Positions 35,591-44,611 are shown, numbered from the stretch's first letter. The stretch is DNA of 64,000 nucleotides from Sulfurimonas sp. (GCF_026196735.1 NZ_JAPHUF010000004.1:59868-123867); one strand, 5' to 3'. Program-made: numbers and translations. The notes: generated by a model not told the origin, from the sequence alone.

Positions 35591-35618
35591 AAAAAAACTA
35601 AGCGGAGAATCCACTTAG
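35591..35618 (-). terminator. Rho-independent terminator after rplA
   Basis: CTAAGTGGA pairs with TCCGCTTAG (9 bp, 3-base loop) and is followed on the minus strand by seven T. It ends the secE-nusG-rplK-rplA transcript, leaving rplJL-rpoBC with its own promoter. Confidence 0.85.
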
Positions 35619-35633
35619 TAAATGTAATAATAA

Positions 35634-36326
35634 TTATTTGATATCAGCTAGTTCTAAAACATCAAGCTTAACAGCAGGACTCATTGTTAAACTAAGCACA
35701 CCATTTTTAATGTAACGACCTTTAGCAGAAGCCGGCTTTTGTTTGTTGATTGCTTTAATAAGAGAAACAAGGTTTTCAGCTATCTGAGTAGCTTCAAAAC
35801 TTGCTTTGCCGATACCTGCATGAATATTTCCTTTTTTATCAACACGGAAATTTACTTGACCACCCTTAACATTTGTAACTGCAGTTGCAACATCTGGAGT
35901 AACAGTACCAGTTTTAGGATTAGGCATCATACCTTTTGGTCCTAAAATACGACCGATTTGACCAACTAGCCCCATACAGTCAGGAGCAGCAACAACTACA
36001 TCAAAGTTAAAAATTCCCTCTTTGATTTGTGCTACTAAATCATCAGTACCAACAATATCAGCACCAGCTGCTTTTGCTTCATCAGCCTTAGCACCCTTAG
36101 CAAAAACTGCAACACGAACTGTTTTACCAGTTCCATGAGGAAGCACGATTGCACCACGAACCATTTGATCAGCATGTCTTGGATCTACATTTAAGTTAAG
36201 TGCCACTTCAACAGTCTCATCAAACTTTGCACTTACTAAACTCTTTACTGTAGAAGATGCGTCAGTTACACTATATGCTTTAGTTGCATCAATTTTTTCT
36301 ATTAATTGTTTATATCTTTTACTCAT
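35634..36326 (-). CDS. rplA: 50S ribosomal protein L1
   Basis: L1 forms the mobile stalk beside the E site and can repress its own operon. I start it at 36326 (MSKRYKQ, 230 residues), with GGAG nine bases ahead; an ATG five codons earlier is possible. The family motifs [16 protein letters not shown] and [18 protein letters not shown] are intact. It is followed by a strong terminator. Confidence 0.97.
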   Translation of the reverse strand: MSKRYKQLIEKIDATKAYSVTDASSTVKSLVSAKFDETVEVALNLNVDPRHADQMVRGAIVLPHGTGKTVRVAVFAKGAKADEAKAAGADIVGTDDLVAQIKEGIFNFDVVVAAPDCMGLVGQIGRILGPKGMMPNPKTGTVTPDVATAVTNVKGGQVNFRVDKKGNIHAGIGKASFEATQIAENLVSLIKAINKQKPASAKGRYIKNGVLSLTMSPAVKLDVLELADIK

Positions 36327-36392
36327 TTTCAAATTCTCCATATAAATTCTTCCACATTATTTTAAATCATTGTGGTTTATGATATCTTAATA

Positions 36393-36818
36393 TTAGTCTA
36401 CTATTTCTATACCCATTGAACGAGCTGAACCAGCTAAAGTATTAGCAGCCATCTCTTTATCATCAGTATTTAAATCTTCAATTTTAGCATCAACAACTTC
36501 CATTAATTGTGCACGAGTAATTTTTCCAACTTTGTTTAAAAGTGGATTATCCGTACCTTTTTTAAGTCCAGCCGCTTTCATAAGAAGAGCAGCTGCCGGT
36601 GGTTGTTTAGTGATAAAAGAAAAACTTCTATCTGTATAAACAGTAATAACAACAGGAACTTTAAATCCCATTTTATCTTTTGTTTTTTCATTAAATGCTT
36701 TAGTGAATTCCATGATGTTAACACCACGCTGTCCTAAAGCCGGTCCTACTGGTGGTGCAGGGTTTGCTTTACCAGCTTCAATATGTAGCTTGATATAATC
36801 CATAACTTTTTTTGCCAT
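36393..36818 (-). CDS. rplK: 50S ribosomal protein L11
   Basis: L11 binds the GTPase-centre region of 23S rRNA and is needed for stringent signalling by RelA. The 141-residue protein has the conserved opening [22 protein letters not shown] (residues about 9-30) with the proline pair, [12 protein letters not shown] and GSARSMGI at the end. An AAGGAAAC site precedes the ATG. It follows nusG after a long hairpin-rich spacer and precedes rplA. Confidence 0.98.
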   Translation of the reverse strand: MAKKVMDYIKLHIEAGKANPAPPVGPALGQRGVNIMEFTKAFNEKTKDKMGFKVPVVITVYTDRSFSFITKQPPAAALLMKAAGLKKGTDNPLLNKVGKITRAQLMEVVDAKIEDLNTDDKEMAANTLAGSARSMGIEIVD

Positions 36819-36854
36819 GTTTGTTTCCTTATTATTATTTTACTTATACAATCT

Positions 36855-36973
36855 GAACTTGGCTCAGACCGCTACGCTAACGCTAAGTTCTCTTCAGCAG
36901 AATGCTCGCGCGACTAGTCGCTTTAAACTACGCTAAAGTTAAACTTTCAGTCAAAGTCTAACTTTAGCGTAGT
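36855..36973 (-). repeat. Stem-loop-rich spacer between nusG and rplK
   Basis: A 21-bp stem with one mismatch (36927-36947 with 36953-36973) and a 5-base loop is the strongest fold in the window. Next to it are the perfect palindrome GCGACTAGTCGC (36910-36921) and a 9-bp hairpin (36855-36863 with 36882-36890). The word CTACGCTAA occurs directly twice and once inverted. No U-tract follows, so this is not a simple terminator between co-transcribed genes. Confidence 0.65.
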
Positions 36974-36983
36974 GTATAGCTAG

Positions 36984-37526
36984 TTAAATTATTTTTTCAA
37001 CTTGAGTATAAGAGATATCAACCGGAGTTGCTCTACCAAAAATTGAAACATTTAGTTTTAGAGTTCCGTGCTCTAAGTCATACTCGTCAACAGTTGCAGT
37101 AAAGTTTGCAAATGGACCATCTATAATACGAACTGTCTCACCATTATCAAAAAATACTTTTGGTTTAGGTGCCGCACGGTTGTTAACTCTGTCAAGAATT
37201 ACATTGATATCATGTTCACTTAAAGGAGTAGGATGACTTCCTTCACCAATAAATCCGGATACCTTTGGAATAGTTTGAATAAGGTGTTGTATTTCTGTAT
37301 TTAGGTCTATTTTTGCAAAAACATATCCTGAGTACAATGAGCGTTCAGATATTTTTTTCTTGCCATCTTTAACTTCAATAACATCTTCAGTCGGTACTAT
37401 AACATCAGTAATAGCATCTTGAAGACCCATCTCTTCGATCAGATTGAAAATTGCATCGCGTACAGATCTTTCGCTTCCATATGTTTGGATAGAGTACCAT
37501 TGGTGATTACTTGTTTTTTCTTCCAT
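36984..37526 (-). CDS. nusG: Transcription elongation/antitermination factor NusG
   Basis: NusG binds RNA polymerase, suppresses pausing and links it to Rho or the ribosome. The 180-residue protein has the NGN domain (HQWYSIQTYGSERSVRDAI to about 115) and a C-terminal KOW domain (GETVRIIDGPFANFTATVDEYD). It lies between secE and rplK, the usual order. Confidence 0.97.
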   Translation of the reverse strand: MEEKTSNHQWYSIQTYGSERSVRDAIFNLIEEMGLQDAITDVIVPTEDVIEVKDGKKKISERSLYSGYVFAKIDLNTEIQHLIQTIPKVSGFIGEGSHPTPLSEHDINVILDRVNNRAAPKPKVFFDNGETVRIIDGPFANFTATVDEYDLEHGTLKLNVSIFGRATPVDISYTQVEKII

Positions 37527-37535
37527 CGTTACTCC

Positions 37536-37715
37536 TTAACCTAAAATTGCTGACATAATAGACGACATTGCCAAATCAACTAAAGCTAAAAAAGCAGCTA
37601 CAACCGCTACTACAATAACAACTGATATGTAAGCTTGTTTAACCTGACCTTTTGTAGGAAAAATAACCTTGCTAAGTTCTATTCTTGCATTTCTAATATG
37701 TGTACCGATATTCAT
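37536..37715 (-). CDS. secE: Preprotein translocase subunit SecE
   Basis: This small gene encodes 59 residues with a short amphipathic N-terminus (RIELSKVIFPTKGQVKQAYI) and one membrane helix (about 29-55), the minimal SecE form. SecE clamps the SecY channel of the inner-membrane Sec translocon. It starts with ATG at 37713-37715 and ends just before nusG. Position between tRNA-Trp and nusG supports the call. Confidence 0.92.
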   Translation of the reverse strand: MNIGTHIRNARIELSKVIFPTKGQVKQAYISVVIVVAVVAAFLALVDLAMSSIMSAILG

Positions 37716-37779
37716 TTAACTTTCCTATAAGTGCATTAGTTAAATATAAAGCTAAAAAAGCTTTACAATTAATTAATGG

Positions 37780-37855
37780 TGGCAGGCGTAGAGAGACTCG
37801 AACTCCCAACACCCGGATTTGGAATCCGGTGCTCTACCATTGGAGCTATACGCCT
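37780..37855 (-). tRNA. tRNA-Trp (CCA)
   Basis: A 76-base cloverleaf with a perfect acceptor stem (AGGCGTA with TACGCCT), anticodon CCA and an encoded CCA tail. It sits between rpmG and secE as in related genomes. Confidence 0.96.
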
Positions 37856-37926
37856 AGACTCCTTAATTTTACAAACAAAATCAAGGGAACTTTCTTATTA
37901 TATTAACTTAAAGAGCTAAAACTGAT

Positions 37927-38079
37927 TTACAGTTTCATCTCTTTATGTGTTGTATGTTCTCTACAGAACTTACAGTATTTTCTTACTGAAAATTTTTCAG
38001 TATGAGTTTTTTTATTTTTTGTTGTGTGATAGTTTCGTCTAGTACATTTTTCACAACCTAAGTGAATTGCTTCTCTCAT
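37927..38079 (-). CDS. rpmG: 50S ribosomal protein L33
   Basis: This 50-residue basic protein (MREAIHLGCEKC at the start) carries two Cys pairs (CEKC and CKFC), the zinc-binding form of L33. The gene is too short for usual ORF cut-offs. It lies 45 bases after tufA and before tRNA-Trp, the common order in this phylum. Confidence 0.95.
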   Translation of the reverse strand: MREAIHLGCEKCTRRNYHTTKNKKTHTEKFSVRKYCKFCREHTTHKEMKL

Positions 38080-38124
38080 ATTAATTAACCTTTAAAGGAT
38101 TAATGCAAATTAGCCCAAGGCTAA

Positions 38125-39324
38125 TTATGCAAGAATCTCAGCAACAACACCAGCACCAACAGTTCTACCACCTTCACGGATAGCGAACTTAGTACCTTGT
38201 TCCATTGCAATTGGGTGAATAAGTTCAGCAGTAATACTTACATTATCACCTGGCATAACCATCTCAGTACCTTCTGGTAAAGTGATTGCGCCTGTTACAT
38301 CAGTTGTACGAACATAAAACTGAGGACGGTAACCGTTAAAGAATGGAGTATGACGACCACCCTCATCTTTACTTAGTACATAGATCTCAGCAGTAAATTT
38401 AGTGTGAGGTGTGATTGTACCTGGCTTACATAGTACTTGACCACGCTCAACATCGTCTTTACCAATACCACGAACTAAAATACCACAGTTGTCACCAGCT
38501 TCACCTTGATCCATTTCTTTACGGAACATCTCAACACCAGTTACAGTAGTTTTTTGAGTATCACGGATACCAACGATTTCTACTTCTTCACCAACTTTAA
38601 CAACACCACGCTCGATACGACCAGTTACAACTGTACCACGACCAGAGATTGAGAAAACATCTTCAACAGGCATTAAGAAATCTTTGTCTGTTTCACGAGT
38701 AGGCTCAGGGATATAAGCATCTACTTCAGCCATAAGTTTTTGGATTTTCTCAGACCACGGTCCAAGAGTACCAGTTTTTGCTTCTTCAAGAGCTTTAAGA
38801 GCTGAACCAGCTACGATTGGAGTATCGTCACCTGGGAAGTCATACATGTCAAGAAGTTCACGAATTTCCATCTCAACTAATTCCATTAACTCTTCATCAT
38901 CAACCATATCTTCTTTATTCATGAAAACAACGATATATGGAACACCAACTTGCTTAGAAAGTAGAATATGCTCACGAGTTTGTGGCATTGGGCCATCCGC
39001 TGCAGATACAACTAAAATAGCACCATCCATTTGCGCAGCACCAGTAATCATGTTTTTAACATAATCGGCGTGACCCGGACAATCAACATGTGCATAGTGA
39101 CGACCATCAGTCTCATACTCAACATGTGAAGTAGCGATAGTAATACCACGCTCTCTTTCTTCTGGTGCATTATCGATTGCATCATAATCCATAAGTGCTG
39201 CACCATTAGTTACTGCTAATACTGCAGTAATTGCTGCTGTTAATGTTGTTTTACCATGATCAACGTGACCAATAGTACCAATGTTTACATGCGGTTTATT
39301 ACGCTCAAACTTTTCTTTTGCCAT
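38125..39324 (-). CDS. tuf: Elongation factor Tu
   Basis: EF-Tu delivers aminoacyl-tRNA to the ribosome. The protein (399 residues) starts [27 protein letters not shown] at 39324, with a GGAGG site seven bases ahead; an 18-codon extension of the frame upstream is not part of the gene. G-domain motifs are [20 protein letters not shown] and NKEDMVDD (Glu where Cys is usual). It lies behind tRNA-Thr, with which it is probably co-transcribed. Confidence 0.98.
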   Translation of the reverse strand: MAKEKFERNKPHVNIGTIGHVDHGKTTLTAAITAVLAVTNGAALMDYDAIDNAPEERERGITIATSHVEYETDGRHYAHVDCPGHADYVKNMITGAAQMDGAILVVSAADGPMPQTREHILLSKQVGVPYIVVFMNKEDMVDDEELMELVEMEIRELLDMYDFPGDDTPIVAGSALKALEEAKTGTLGPWSEKIQKLMAEVDAYIPEPTRETDKDFLMPVEDVFSISGRGTVVTGRIERGVVKVGEEVEIVGIRDTQKTTVTGVEMFRKEMDQGEAGDNCGILVRGIGKDDVERGQVLCKPGTITPHTKFTAEIYVLSKDEGGRHTPFFNGYRPQFYVRTTDVTGAITLPEGTEMVMPGDNVSITAELIHPIAMEQGTKFAIREGGRTVGAGVVAEILA

Positions 39325-39415
39325 AGTGTCCTCCGACTGTTTATTGTGAATTGAAACGGGATTATACCCAAAAATCATTCAATTATTGCTTAAATTACAT
39401 TAAAACTTATTATTA

Positions 39416-39490
39416 TGGTGCTGACGGTGGGAATTGAACCCACGGCCTCTTCCTTACCAAGGAAGTGCTCTACCCCTGAGCCACGACAGC
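39416..39490 (-). tRNA. tRNA-Thr (GGT)
   Basis: A 75-base cloverleaf with anticodon GGT and encoded CCA. The acceptor arms GCTGTCG and CGTCAGC leave a U-U mismatch at pair 5-68; all other stems pair. It lies about 90 bases before tuf. Confidence 0.93.
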
Positions 39491-39649
39491 TTCAGCAGTA
39501 AGTTTTAAGCAATAATTGCATGATTCTTTATATTAATAGTAAATTAGTTTTTTGATTAGATTTAAAGCTATATAGATATTTATATAATATTCTATATAAT
39601 GAAGTAATTTGGTTGAAATTGTACTTCAGCTTCCAGAATGATTATTCAA

Positions 39650-39726
39650 TGGAGCGGGTGAAGGGACTCGAACCCTCGACCCTCAGCTTGGAAGGCTGAC
39701 GCTCTAGCCAACTGAGCTACGCCCGC
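39650..39726 (-). tRNA. tRNA-Gly (TCC)
   Basis: A 77-base cloverleaf with anticodon TCC and encoded CCA. The acceptor arms GCGGGCG and CACCCGC leave a C-A mismatch at pair 6-67; the T-stem has one wobble pair. About 160 AT-rich bases separate it from the tRNA-Thr(GGT) gene and could hold a promoter for that tRNA and tuf. Confidence 0.94.
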
Positions 39727-39742
39727 ATGTGCCATTGAACTA

Positions 39743-39827
39743 TGGTGGTGAGAAGAGGAGTCGAACCTCTGAACCCATAGGGAGCAGATTTACAGTCTGC
39801 CGTCGTTGGCCACTTGACTATCTCACC
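39743..39827 (-). tRNA. tRNA-Tyr (GTA)
   Basis: An 85-base tRNA with a long variable arm, anticodon GTA, a perfect acceptor stem (GGTGAGA with TCTCACC) and encoded CCA. Confidence 0.96.
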
Positions 39828-39867
39828 ATTTATCTGGTCTAACACTGTTTCTAATATTCTATTTCAA

Positions 39868-39944
39868 TGGTGCTGACACGAGGATTTGAACCCCGGGCCT
39901 GTTGATTACAAATCAACTGCTCTAGCCAACTGAGCTATGTCAGC
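39868..39944 (-). tRNA. tRNA-Thr (TGT)
   Basis: A 77-base cloverleaf with anticodon TGT, a perfect acceptor stem (GCTGACA with TGTCAGC) and encoded CCA. It is the first gene of the minus-strand tRNA-tuf run. Confidence 0.96.
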
Positions 39945-39999
39945 ATCGAAATTGAGCCAGAATTATAGTGCAATATATTTTTAATGTCAATAGTTTTTA

Positions 40000-41925
40000 T
40001 TAGAAATTTATAATATCTGAATCATTTAGTATAATTGGTTTCCAATCACCCCTATACTGACTTATTTCTTCTTTTATTTTTTCCAGATAATTAGGTTTTA
40101 AGTGATTAATATATAAGTTAATATCATCTCTTTTTAGCTTTTTAAGTTCTTTGAAGAGTAATTTAGGAGTTAAATGTTTAGATTTTTTTGCCAATTTCTC
40201 CATATCTGATGAAAAGGAACATTCTAAAACCATTGATTTAATCTCTTTATCGTTATTAACTTTATCTATGAGTGTAGCTAATGAGCATGTATCAGCTGTT
40301 ATAATAACTGCTCTTTTGTTTTTTTTGTATATATAACCACAACTAGGCACTGTATGATCAGTTTTGAACGCTTCTATTGACTCACCCTTTCCTATGATGT
40401 TTTCAACTCCCAACTCCAACTCGACATACTCCACTACCATTTTATCCGAGTTTTGTAGAGCTATTTTTGAAAAATCAGGCCATATTAAATCATTAAAAAA
40501 ATGTTTCTTAATAGCTTGAATTGTTTCTGGCAAGCCAATAATATTTAAAGTTTTTTCTCTTATATCAAAGTAATTATCTAATATATATGCTATATCGCTA
40601 ATATGATCAAGATGAGAATGAGTTAACCAAATGTTTTCAATATTTGCAGATTTCTCCTCTAAAGGATTTAATAAATTACCTGCATCAATAACATTAGTTT
40701 CATTTAATTCAAAGGCGCTTGTTCCATGCCCTTTTGCTTTTGTTCCATGCGCTCCAAGTATCTTAATGCTATTTTTAGAAGATTTTTTTTGATTTTCATC
40801 TTCTATATAATTATCTTTAAACTCTTCTCGTACTTCTATTATCTTATTTAGGTTTTCAAAAAAGATGTCTACTAGTTCTGGGTCAAACTGTTTGCCTTTT
40901 TCCTCTTTGAAGAGGTTGAATATCTCCATATCATTCCAAGCTTTTTTGTAAACTCTGTCACTTCCCAAAGCATCAAAGACATCCGCAATTGCTGTGATGC
41001 GACCATATATATGTATTGTTTCTGCTTTTAGCCCTTGTGGGTAACCTTTCCCGTCCCATCTCTCATGGTGCTCGTATGCTACTATTGAAGCAGCTTGTAG
41101 TAGTGGTCTGTCAGAATTTTTTATCATTGAGTGTCCCAATTCTGCATGACGCTTCATTATTTCAAATTCACTATTTGTAAATTTCCCCGGTTTATTTAAA
41201 ATAGCGTCAGGAATTGCAATTTTTCCTATATCGTGCATAGGACTGGCTTGCTTCAACAACTCAGCTTTTTCTTCACTCAAACCATAAGCTAATGCAAGTA
41301 TTTTAGAGTACTCAGCTACTCTCTTAACATGATTTCCTGTCTCTTTACTTCTGCTCTCTCCAATAGCTCCCATTGTAAACACAACTTCTTTTTGCGTATC
41401 TTCTATCTCTTGTGCAAGTGTGGCTGAGACAATACTCTCTGCGGCATATGTACTAGCAAGCATAAGACGCTTCATATCTCGCTTTTCAAATATGTCACTT
41501 TCACCTTTGTGATTTATAACTTGAAACGCACCGATTATTTTACCCCTAGAATCAGACATAGGAATAACCATCATACTTTTAGTTGTATATCCTGTTTTTT
41601 TATCTATTTCAGAATTAAATCTTTCATCTTGATATACATCATCAATAATTATTTTTTCACCTGTTGTAATACTATGGCCAACAATTCCAGAATCCATAGG
41701 AAGCTCCACGGCATCCATTCCGTGAGCTACTTTTGTCCATATTGTCTTCTTATCATCATTTACAATCCAAACCGTACATCTGTCTGCACTTGTAAGTGCT
41801 CTCCCCATATTTGCTAAAACTATAATAATATCATCGTGTTCTCTTAAAGAAGTGATCTCGGTTAAGTAAACAAATATAAGCTCTAATATCTCATTTGCAT
41901 TTAAGCTTTTAGTATGTTTCATCAT
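40000..41925 (-). CDS. GAF / HD-GYP phosphodiesterase fused to a class II cAMP-phosphodiesterase-like domain
   Basis: The 641-residue cytoplasmic protein has three parts. A GAF sensor covers about 15-165. An HD-GYP domain follows (about 175-360) with HDIGK at 231-235 and HHERWDGKGYP at 286-296, so hydrolysis of c-di-GMP is expected. After a Lys-rich linker comes a metallo-beta-lactamase-fold domain (about 387-641) with HSHLDH at 436-441, His524 and Asp545. Its DHTVPSCGY and HLTP segments resemble class II cyclic-nucleotide phosphodiesterases (PDE1/CpdP). The gene is divergent from an operon holding an adenylyl cyclase, which fits a cAMP-degrading role (inference). RNase Z-like function is less likely on motif spacing. 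ATGs at 41925 and 41922 are both possible starts. Confidence 0.85.
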   Translation of the reverse strand: MMKHTKSLNANEILELIFVYLTEITSLREHDDIIIVLANMGRALTSADRCTVWIVNDDKKTIWTKVAHGMDAVELPMDSGIVGHSITTGEKIIIDDVYQDERFNSEIDKKTGYTTKSMMVIPMSDSRGKIIGAFQVINHKGESDIFEKRDMKRLMLASTYAAESIVSATLAQEIEDTQKEVVFTMGAIGESRSKETGNHVKRVAEYSKILALAYGLSEEKAELLKQASPMHDIGKIAIPDAILNKPGKFTNSEFEIMKRHAELGHSMIKNSDRPLLQAASIVAYEHHERWDGKGYPQGLKAETIHIYGRITAIADVFDALGSDRVYKKAWNDMEIFNLFKEEKGKQFDPELVDIFFENLNKIIEVREEFKDNYIEDENQKKSSKNSIKILGAHGTKAKGHGTSAFELNETNVIDAGNLLNPLEEKSANIENIWLTHSHLDHISDIAYILDNYFDIREKTLNIIGLPETIQAIKKHFFNDLIWPDFSKIALQNSDKMVVEYVELELGVENIIGKGESIEAFKTDHTVPSCGYIYKKNKRAVIITADTCSLATLIDKVNNDKEIKSMVLECSFSSDMEKLAKKSKHLTPKLLFKELKKLKRDDINLYINHLKPNYLEKIKEEISQYRGDWKPIILNDSDIINF

Positions 41926-42183
41926 CGTATTTAAGGCCTGTAAAAGAGTTTATTAAATCATTATAATTAAAAAATATTAAATAAATATTAATATTTAATT
42001 GACATTCCATTTTCCAAAAACTCAACGCTATCTTATTCAAAAAAATGAATTTTTATCAATAAATCTAAAAACATAAAACAGAAATGAAATGGAATAAACA
42101 ACTATTGAACTTTCACTTTGAATTAATAAAATATAAAAAACAATAGTGCTAAACTATGTCAATATAAAAAAAGGATTAATACC

Positions 42184-43491
42184 ATGAAGATACTCTTCGT
42201 ATTTTTATTACCTATTTATCTGTTTTCATCAGAAGTAGATGTGTCAAATGATTTAGGAGATAATTATTCCAAAGGGATGCAACATTATAAGGTTAATGAT
42301 TTTACAGCAAGTTACGATTTCTTTTCAAAAATATATCTTGAGAAACTCTCAGACATTAAATTCAACTTTTATTTTGGTAGAAGCGCTTATGAAACCGGTC
42401 ACTACCAGACTGCTTTAGCTGCTTTTGAGAGAGTTGAAATGCAGGATGGTTCAAACCTTAGAAACAGACTTGAAATGGCACGAACTTATTTTATGTTAAA
42501 GATGTATGAAGATTCTGAGAACGCATTTAAAGATGTACTATCAAGTCCAAATATTCCTGATAATATTCGAACAAATATAGAATTGTCTCTCTCAAGAGTA
42601 TCGAAAGTTCAACAAAAATCATTTACTTACGCAACTGCACTGGTAAATATTCTTTATGATTCTAATGTGAATTATGGTTCTATTGGAGACTATGAGTATG
42701 GTGGAGGAACTCACCCTCAAGTCGATGAAATCTCAGATAATGCTGTTGAAGCCTATGTAAATCTCGTAAATATTTATGACATCGGTGATAAAAATGGGTT
42801 TGCAATCAAAAACTCTTTGGCTGGATATCTAAAAGACTATAACACACAAAATGATTATAATGTCAAATATTTGGCTTACATGCCAAGTTTAATCTACCAA
42901 GAAACTAAATATCTAACTGAACTGGTTCTGGGAGTAGACACACTCTCATTAGGCCAAAAAAATTATCTGTCTACTTTGTTTATAATACCAAGATTTGAAT
43001 ATAAACATACAGATACACTCAAAAGTATCTCTTATTTTAAATATCAAGTAAAAACATTTAAACAAACAGCGCAACATGATTTAGATGCTAGTCGCTATGA
43101 ACTCTCCTACGGTTTACAAACCATTTTGTCTCCACGCTCATATTTTCAAGCAAATGTTATAGGTATAAATGAGCATAAAAAACATGGAACCAATATATTG
43201 GTAGATTTTAATGAAGTTAAACTAAATGCCGTATATGCAAGCCAGTTCACTTCAAACTACGGTGTAGAACTTTTTCTAGAAGGAAGAAATAGACTATATG
43301 ATGATTATAGTTCCAATTTTGATTCTACAAGAAATGATATTGGCGGAACTGTAAGTGTTAGTTTTTCAGCAAAAATACTACCAACATTAAGATTTAAAAT
43401 AAAGACTGCCTATGAATATATTAATTCAAATCAAGACAGATTTACTTATGCAAAACACACAGCTACTGCTGGTTTTGTGAAAACATTTTAG
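42184..43491 (+). CDS. TPR plus outer-membrane beta-barrel protein, Slam/DUF560-like
   Basis: The 435-residue protein has a signal peptide (about 1-16, FLLPIYLFSS). TPR-type helical repeats follow (about 25-140; FYFGRSAYETGHYQTALAAFERV, MARTYFMLKMYEDSENAF). A C-terminal beta-barrel (about 145-435) ends in NSNQDRFTYAKHTATAGFVKTF with a terminal Phe. This order and length match the surface lipoprotein assembly modulator (Slam, DUF560, type XI secretion) family, which moves TbpB-barrel cargo across the outer membrane. The next gene could be such a cargo. Assignment is by architecture; a generic TPR-porin is the alternative. An AAGGA site precedes the ATG. It begins a three-gene operon. Confidence 0.72.
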   Translation: MKILFVFLLPIYLFSSEVDVSNDLGDNYSKGMQHYKVNDFTASYDFFSKIYLEKLSDIKFNFYFGRSAYETGHYQTALAAFERVEMQDGSNLRNRLEMARTYFMLKMYEDSENAFKDVLSSPNIPDNIRTNIELSLSRVSKVQQKSFTYATALVNILYDSNVNYGSIGDYEYGGGTHPQVDEISDNAVEAYVNLVNIYDIGDKNGFAIKNSLAGYLKDYNTQNDYNVKYLAYMPSLIYQETKYLTELVLGVDTLSLGQKNYLSTLFIIPRFEYKHTDTLKSISYFKYQVKTFKQTAQHDLDASRYELSYGLQTILSPRSYFQANVIGINEHKKHGTNILVDFNEVKLNAVYASQFTSNYGVELFLEGRNRLYDDYSSNFDSTRNDIGGTVSVSFSAKILPTLRFKIKTAYEYINSNQDRFTYAKHTATAGFVKTF

Positions 43492-43501
43492 GAGCCTAAA
43501 G

Positions 43502-44608
43502 ATGAAAATATTTAAAATAATCATTTTATCAAGTATCTTACTCAGCATAAACCTCCTGGCAAATAGCGTGGCTACAATAACTGCTTTAAAAGGGCTGGCT
43601 GTTATTGAGCGGGCGGGCGAGAGTATAGAAGCTTCTCTTGGAGCCAAACTGGAAGCCAAAGATACAATTATCACTAAAGAAAAATCTAAACTACAGATAA
43701 TATTTAAAGATGAGACCATTATAAGCTTAGGGAAAAACAGTAATTTTTCCATAAAAGAATATTTGTTTGAGGACAATCAAGCTCCAATAGCCAAGTTTGG
43801 AATGCTTAAGGGCGCTATGAGAGCTATTACCGGTAAAATTGGAGAAATAGCACCTGATAAATTTACAGTTCAAGCAAAAACAGCAACCATAGGAATACGA
43901 GGTACTAACTTTAGTGTTGTTGTAGGAGATGATGGTTCTTACCAAATTTACTGTACATACGGTACTATAAGTGTGTCTATAGGAGGAAAAGAGTATATAG
44001 TAAAGCAGGGCTTTTATATTAATATATCCCCTGATGAAATTGTTGAAATAAAAGAGTTTTCTGCAGAAGATTTAAAAAATATGAGAGACAAGAACTTTGG
44101 CAAAAATGAACAAAAAGAAAGTGAAGTGTCCAAAAGTGATACAGCAGAATCAGATAATAATGAACAGTTAAATCTAACTGTCACAGAAGACAGCGCAATT
44201 ATTATTAAAGATGTTTCTGATATTACTACTGACAATATTCAAATAAGTGCTACTGATCTTCCTAGTTTATTGGCTTCATACAGTATGAACAATGCTCTGT
44301 ATTCTGGAACCTACACTACCATAAGTGGGGTGTCTGGTCTAGGGGCTAATGGCAGTGCTGAGTTACTTGTAAACTTTGGAGCTGATACGGCTACATTGAC
44401 TCTTAATGGAGGAACAGCAATATACAGTCAAAACCCTACTTTTAGCGGAACAGATTTCAGTTTAGGTTTAACAACTGCCGGTACTGGCAGCTCTACTGGT
44501 ACCTTTGAAGGTCCAACAGGAAATAGTGCTATAGGAAATTTCACATATAATGATGGAAATGCGGATAGCGGTACATACAATGTGAGCACATCTCAAAAAC
44601 TTCACTAA
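43502..44608 (+). CDS. Exported FecR-domain protein with a C-terminal TbpB-like barrel
   Basis: The 368-residue protein has a signal peptide (about 1-20, no lipobox Cys). A FecR domain (about 45-165) has the core TIGIRGTNFSV preceded by GKNSNFSIKEY. A charged low-complexity linker (about 195-235) follows. The C-terminal domain (about 260-368) is Gly/Ser/Thr-rich, with GTFEGPTGNSAIGNFTYNDG resembling the GxFxGPxAxExGGxF strand motif of TbpB-type barrels. FecR domains usually sense or transduce envelope signals, but no sigma factor or FecA partner is adjacent. It starts 10 bases after the Slam-like gene and ends three bases before the cyclase gene. I infer it is the translocator's cargo and a surface sensor. 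Confidence 0.75.
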   Translation: MKIFKIIILSSILLSINLLANSVATITALKGLAVIERAGESIEASLGAKLEAKDTIITKEKSKLQIIFKDETIISLGKNSNFSIKEYLFEDNQAPIAKFGMLKGAMRAITGKIGEIAPDKFTVQAKTATIGIRGTNFSVVVGDDGSYQIYCTYGTISVSIGGKEYIVKQGFYINISPDEIVEIKEFSAEDLKNMRDKNFGKNEQKESEVSKSDTAESDNNEQLNLTVTEDSAIIIKDVSDITTDNIQISATDLPSLLASYSMNNALYSGTYTTISGVSGLGANGSAELLVNFGADTATLTLNGGTAIYSQNPTFSGTDFSLGLTTAGTGSSTGTFEGPTGNSAIGNFTYNDGNADSGTYNVSTSQKLH

Positions 44609-44611
44609 ATA

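Larger units (their letters stand above)
35286..35633 (-). promoter_or_regulatory. rplJL leader and promoter region
   Basis: This 348-base gap between rplA and rplJ holds no gene. Reading on the minus strand, it starts with the rplA terminator (35591-35618). A promoter with TATAAT at 35447-35452 follows, then a leader of about 155 bases that could carry the L10-binding fold (blocks such as GCAGGCGAAAGC). Autogenous control by L10 is expected from other bacteria; the exact fold is not proved here. Confidence 0.6.

Noticed and set aside
39325..39378. 18-residue N-terminal extension of EF-Tu
   Set aside because: The GGAGG site and the conserved MAKEKF start are inside; the extension is untranslated leader.
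40000..40765. C-terminal metallo-beta-lactamase domain as RNase Z
   Set aside because: The HSHLDH form and the later HLTP and GY motifs fit class II phosphodiesterases better, though this is judged by eye.
42184..44608. FecIRA-type iron signalling system
   Set aside because: No ECF sigma factor or TonB receptor is adjacent, and the FecR protein has a signal peptide with no cytoplasmic anti-sigma part.
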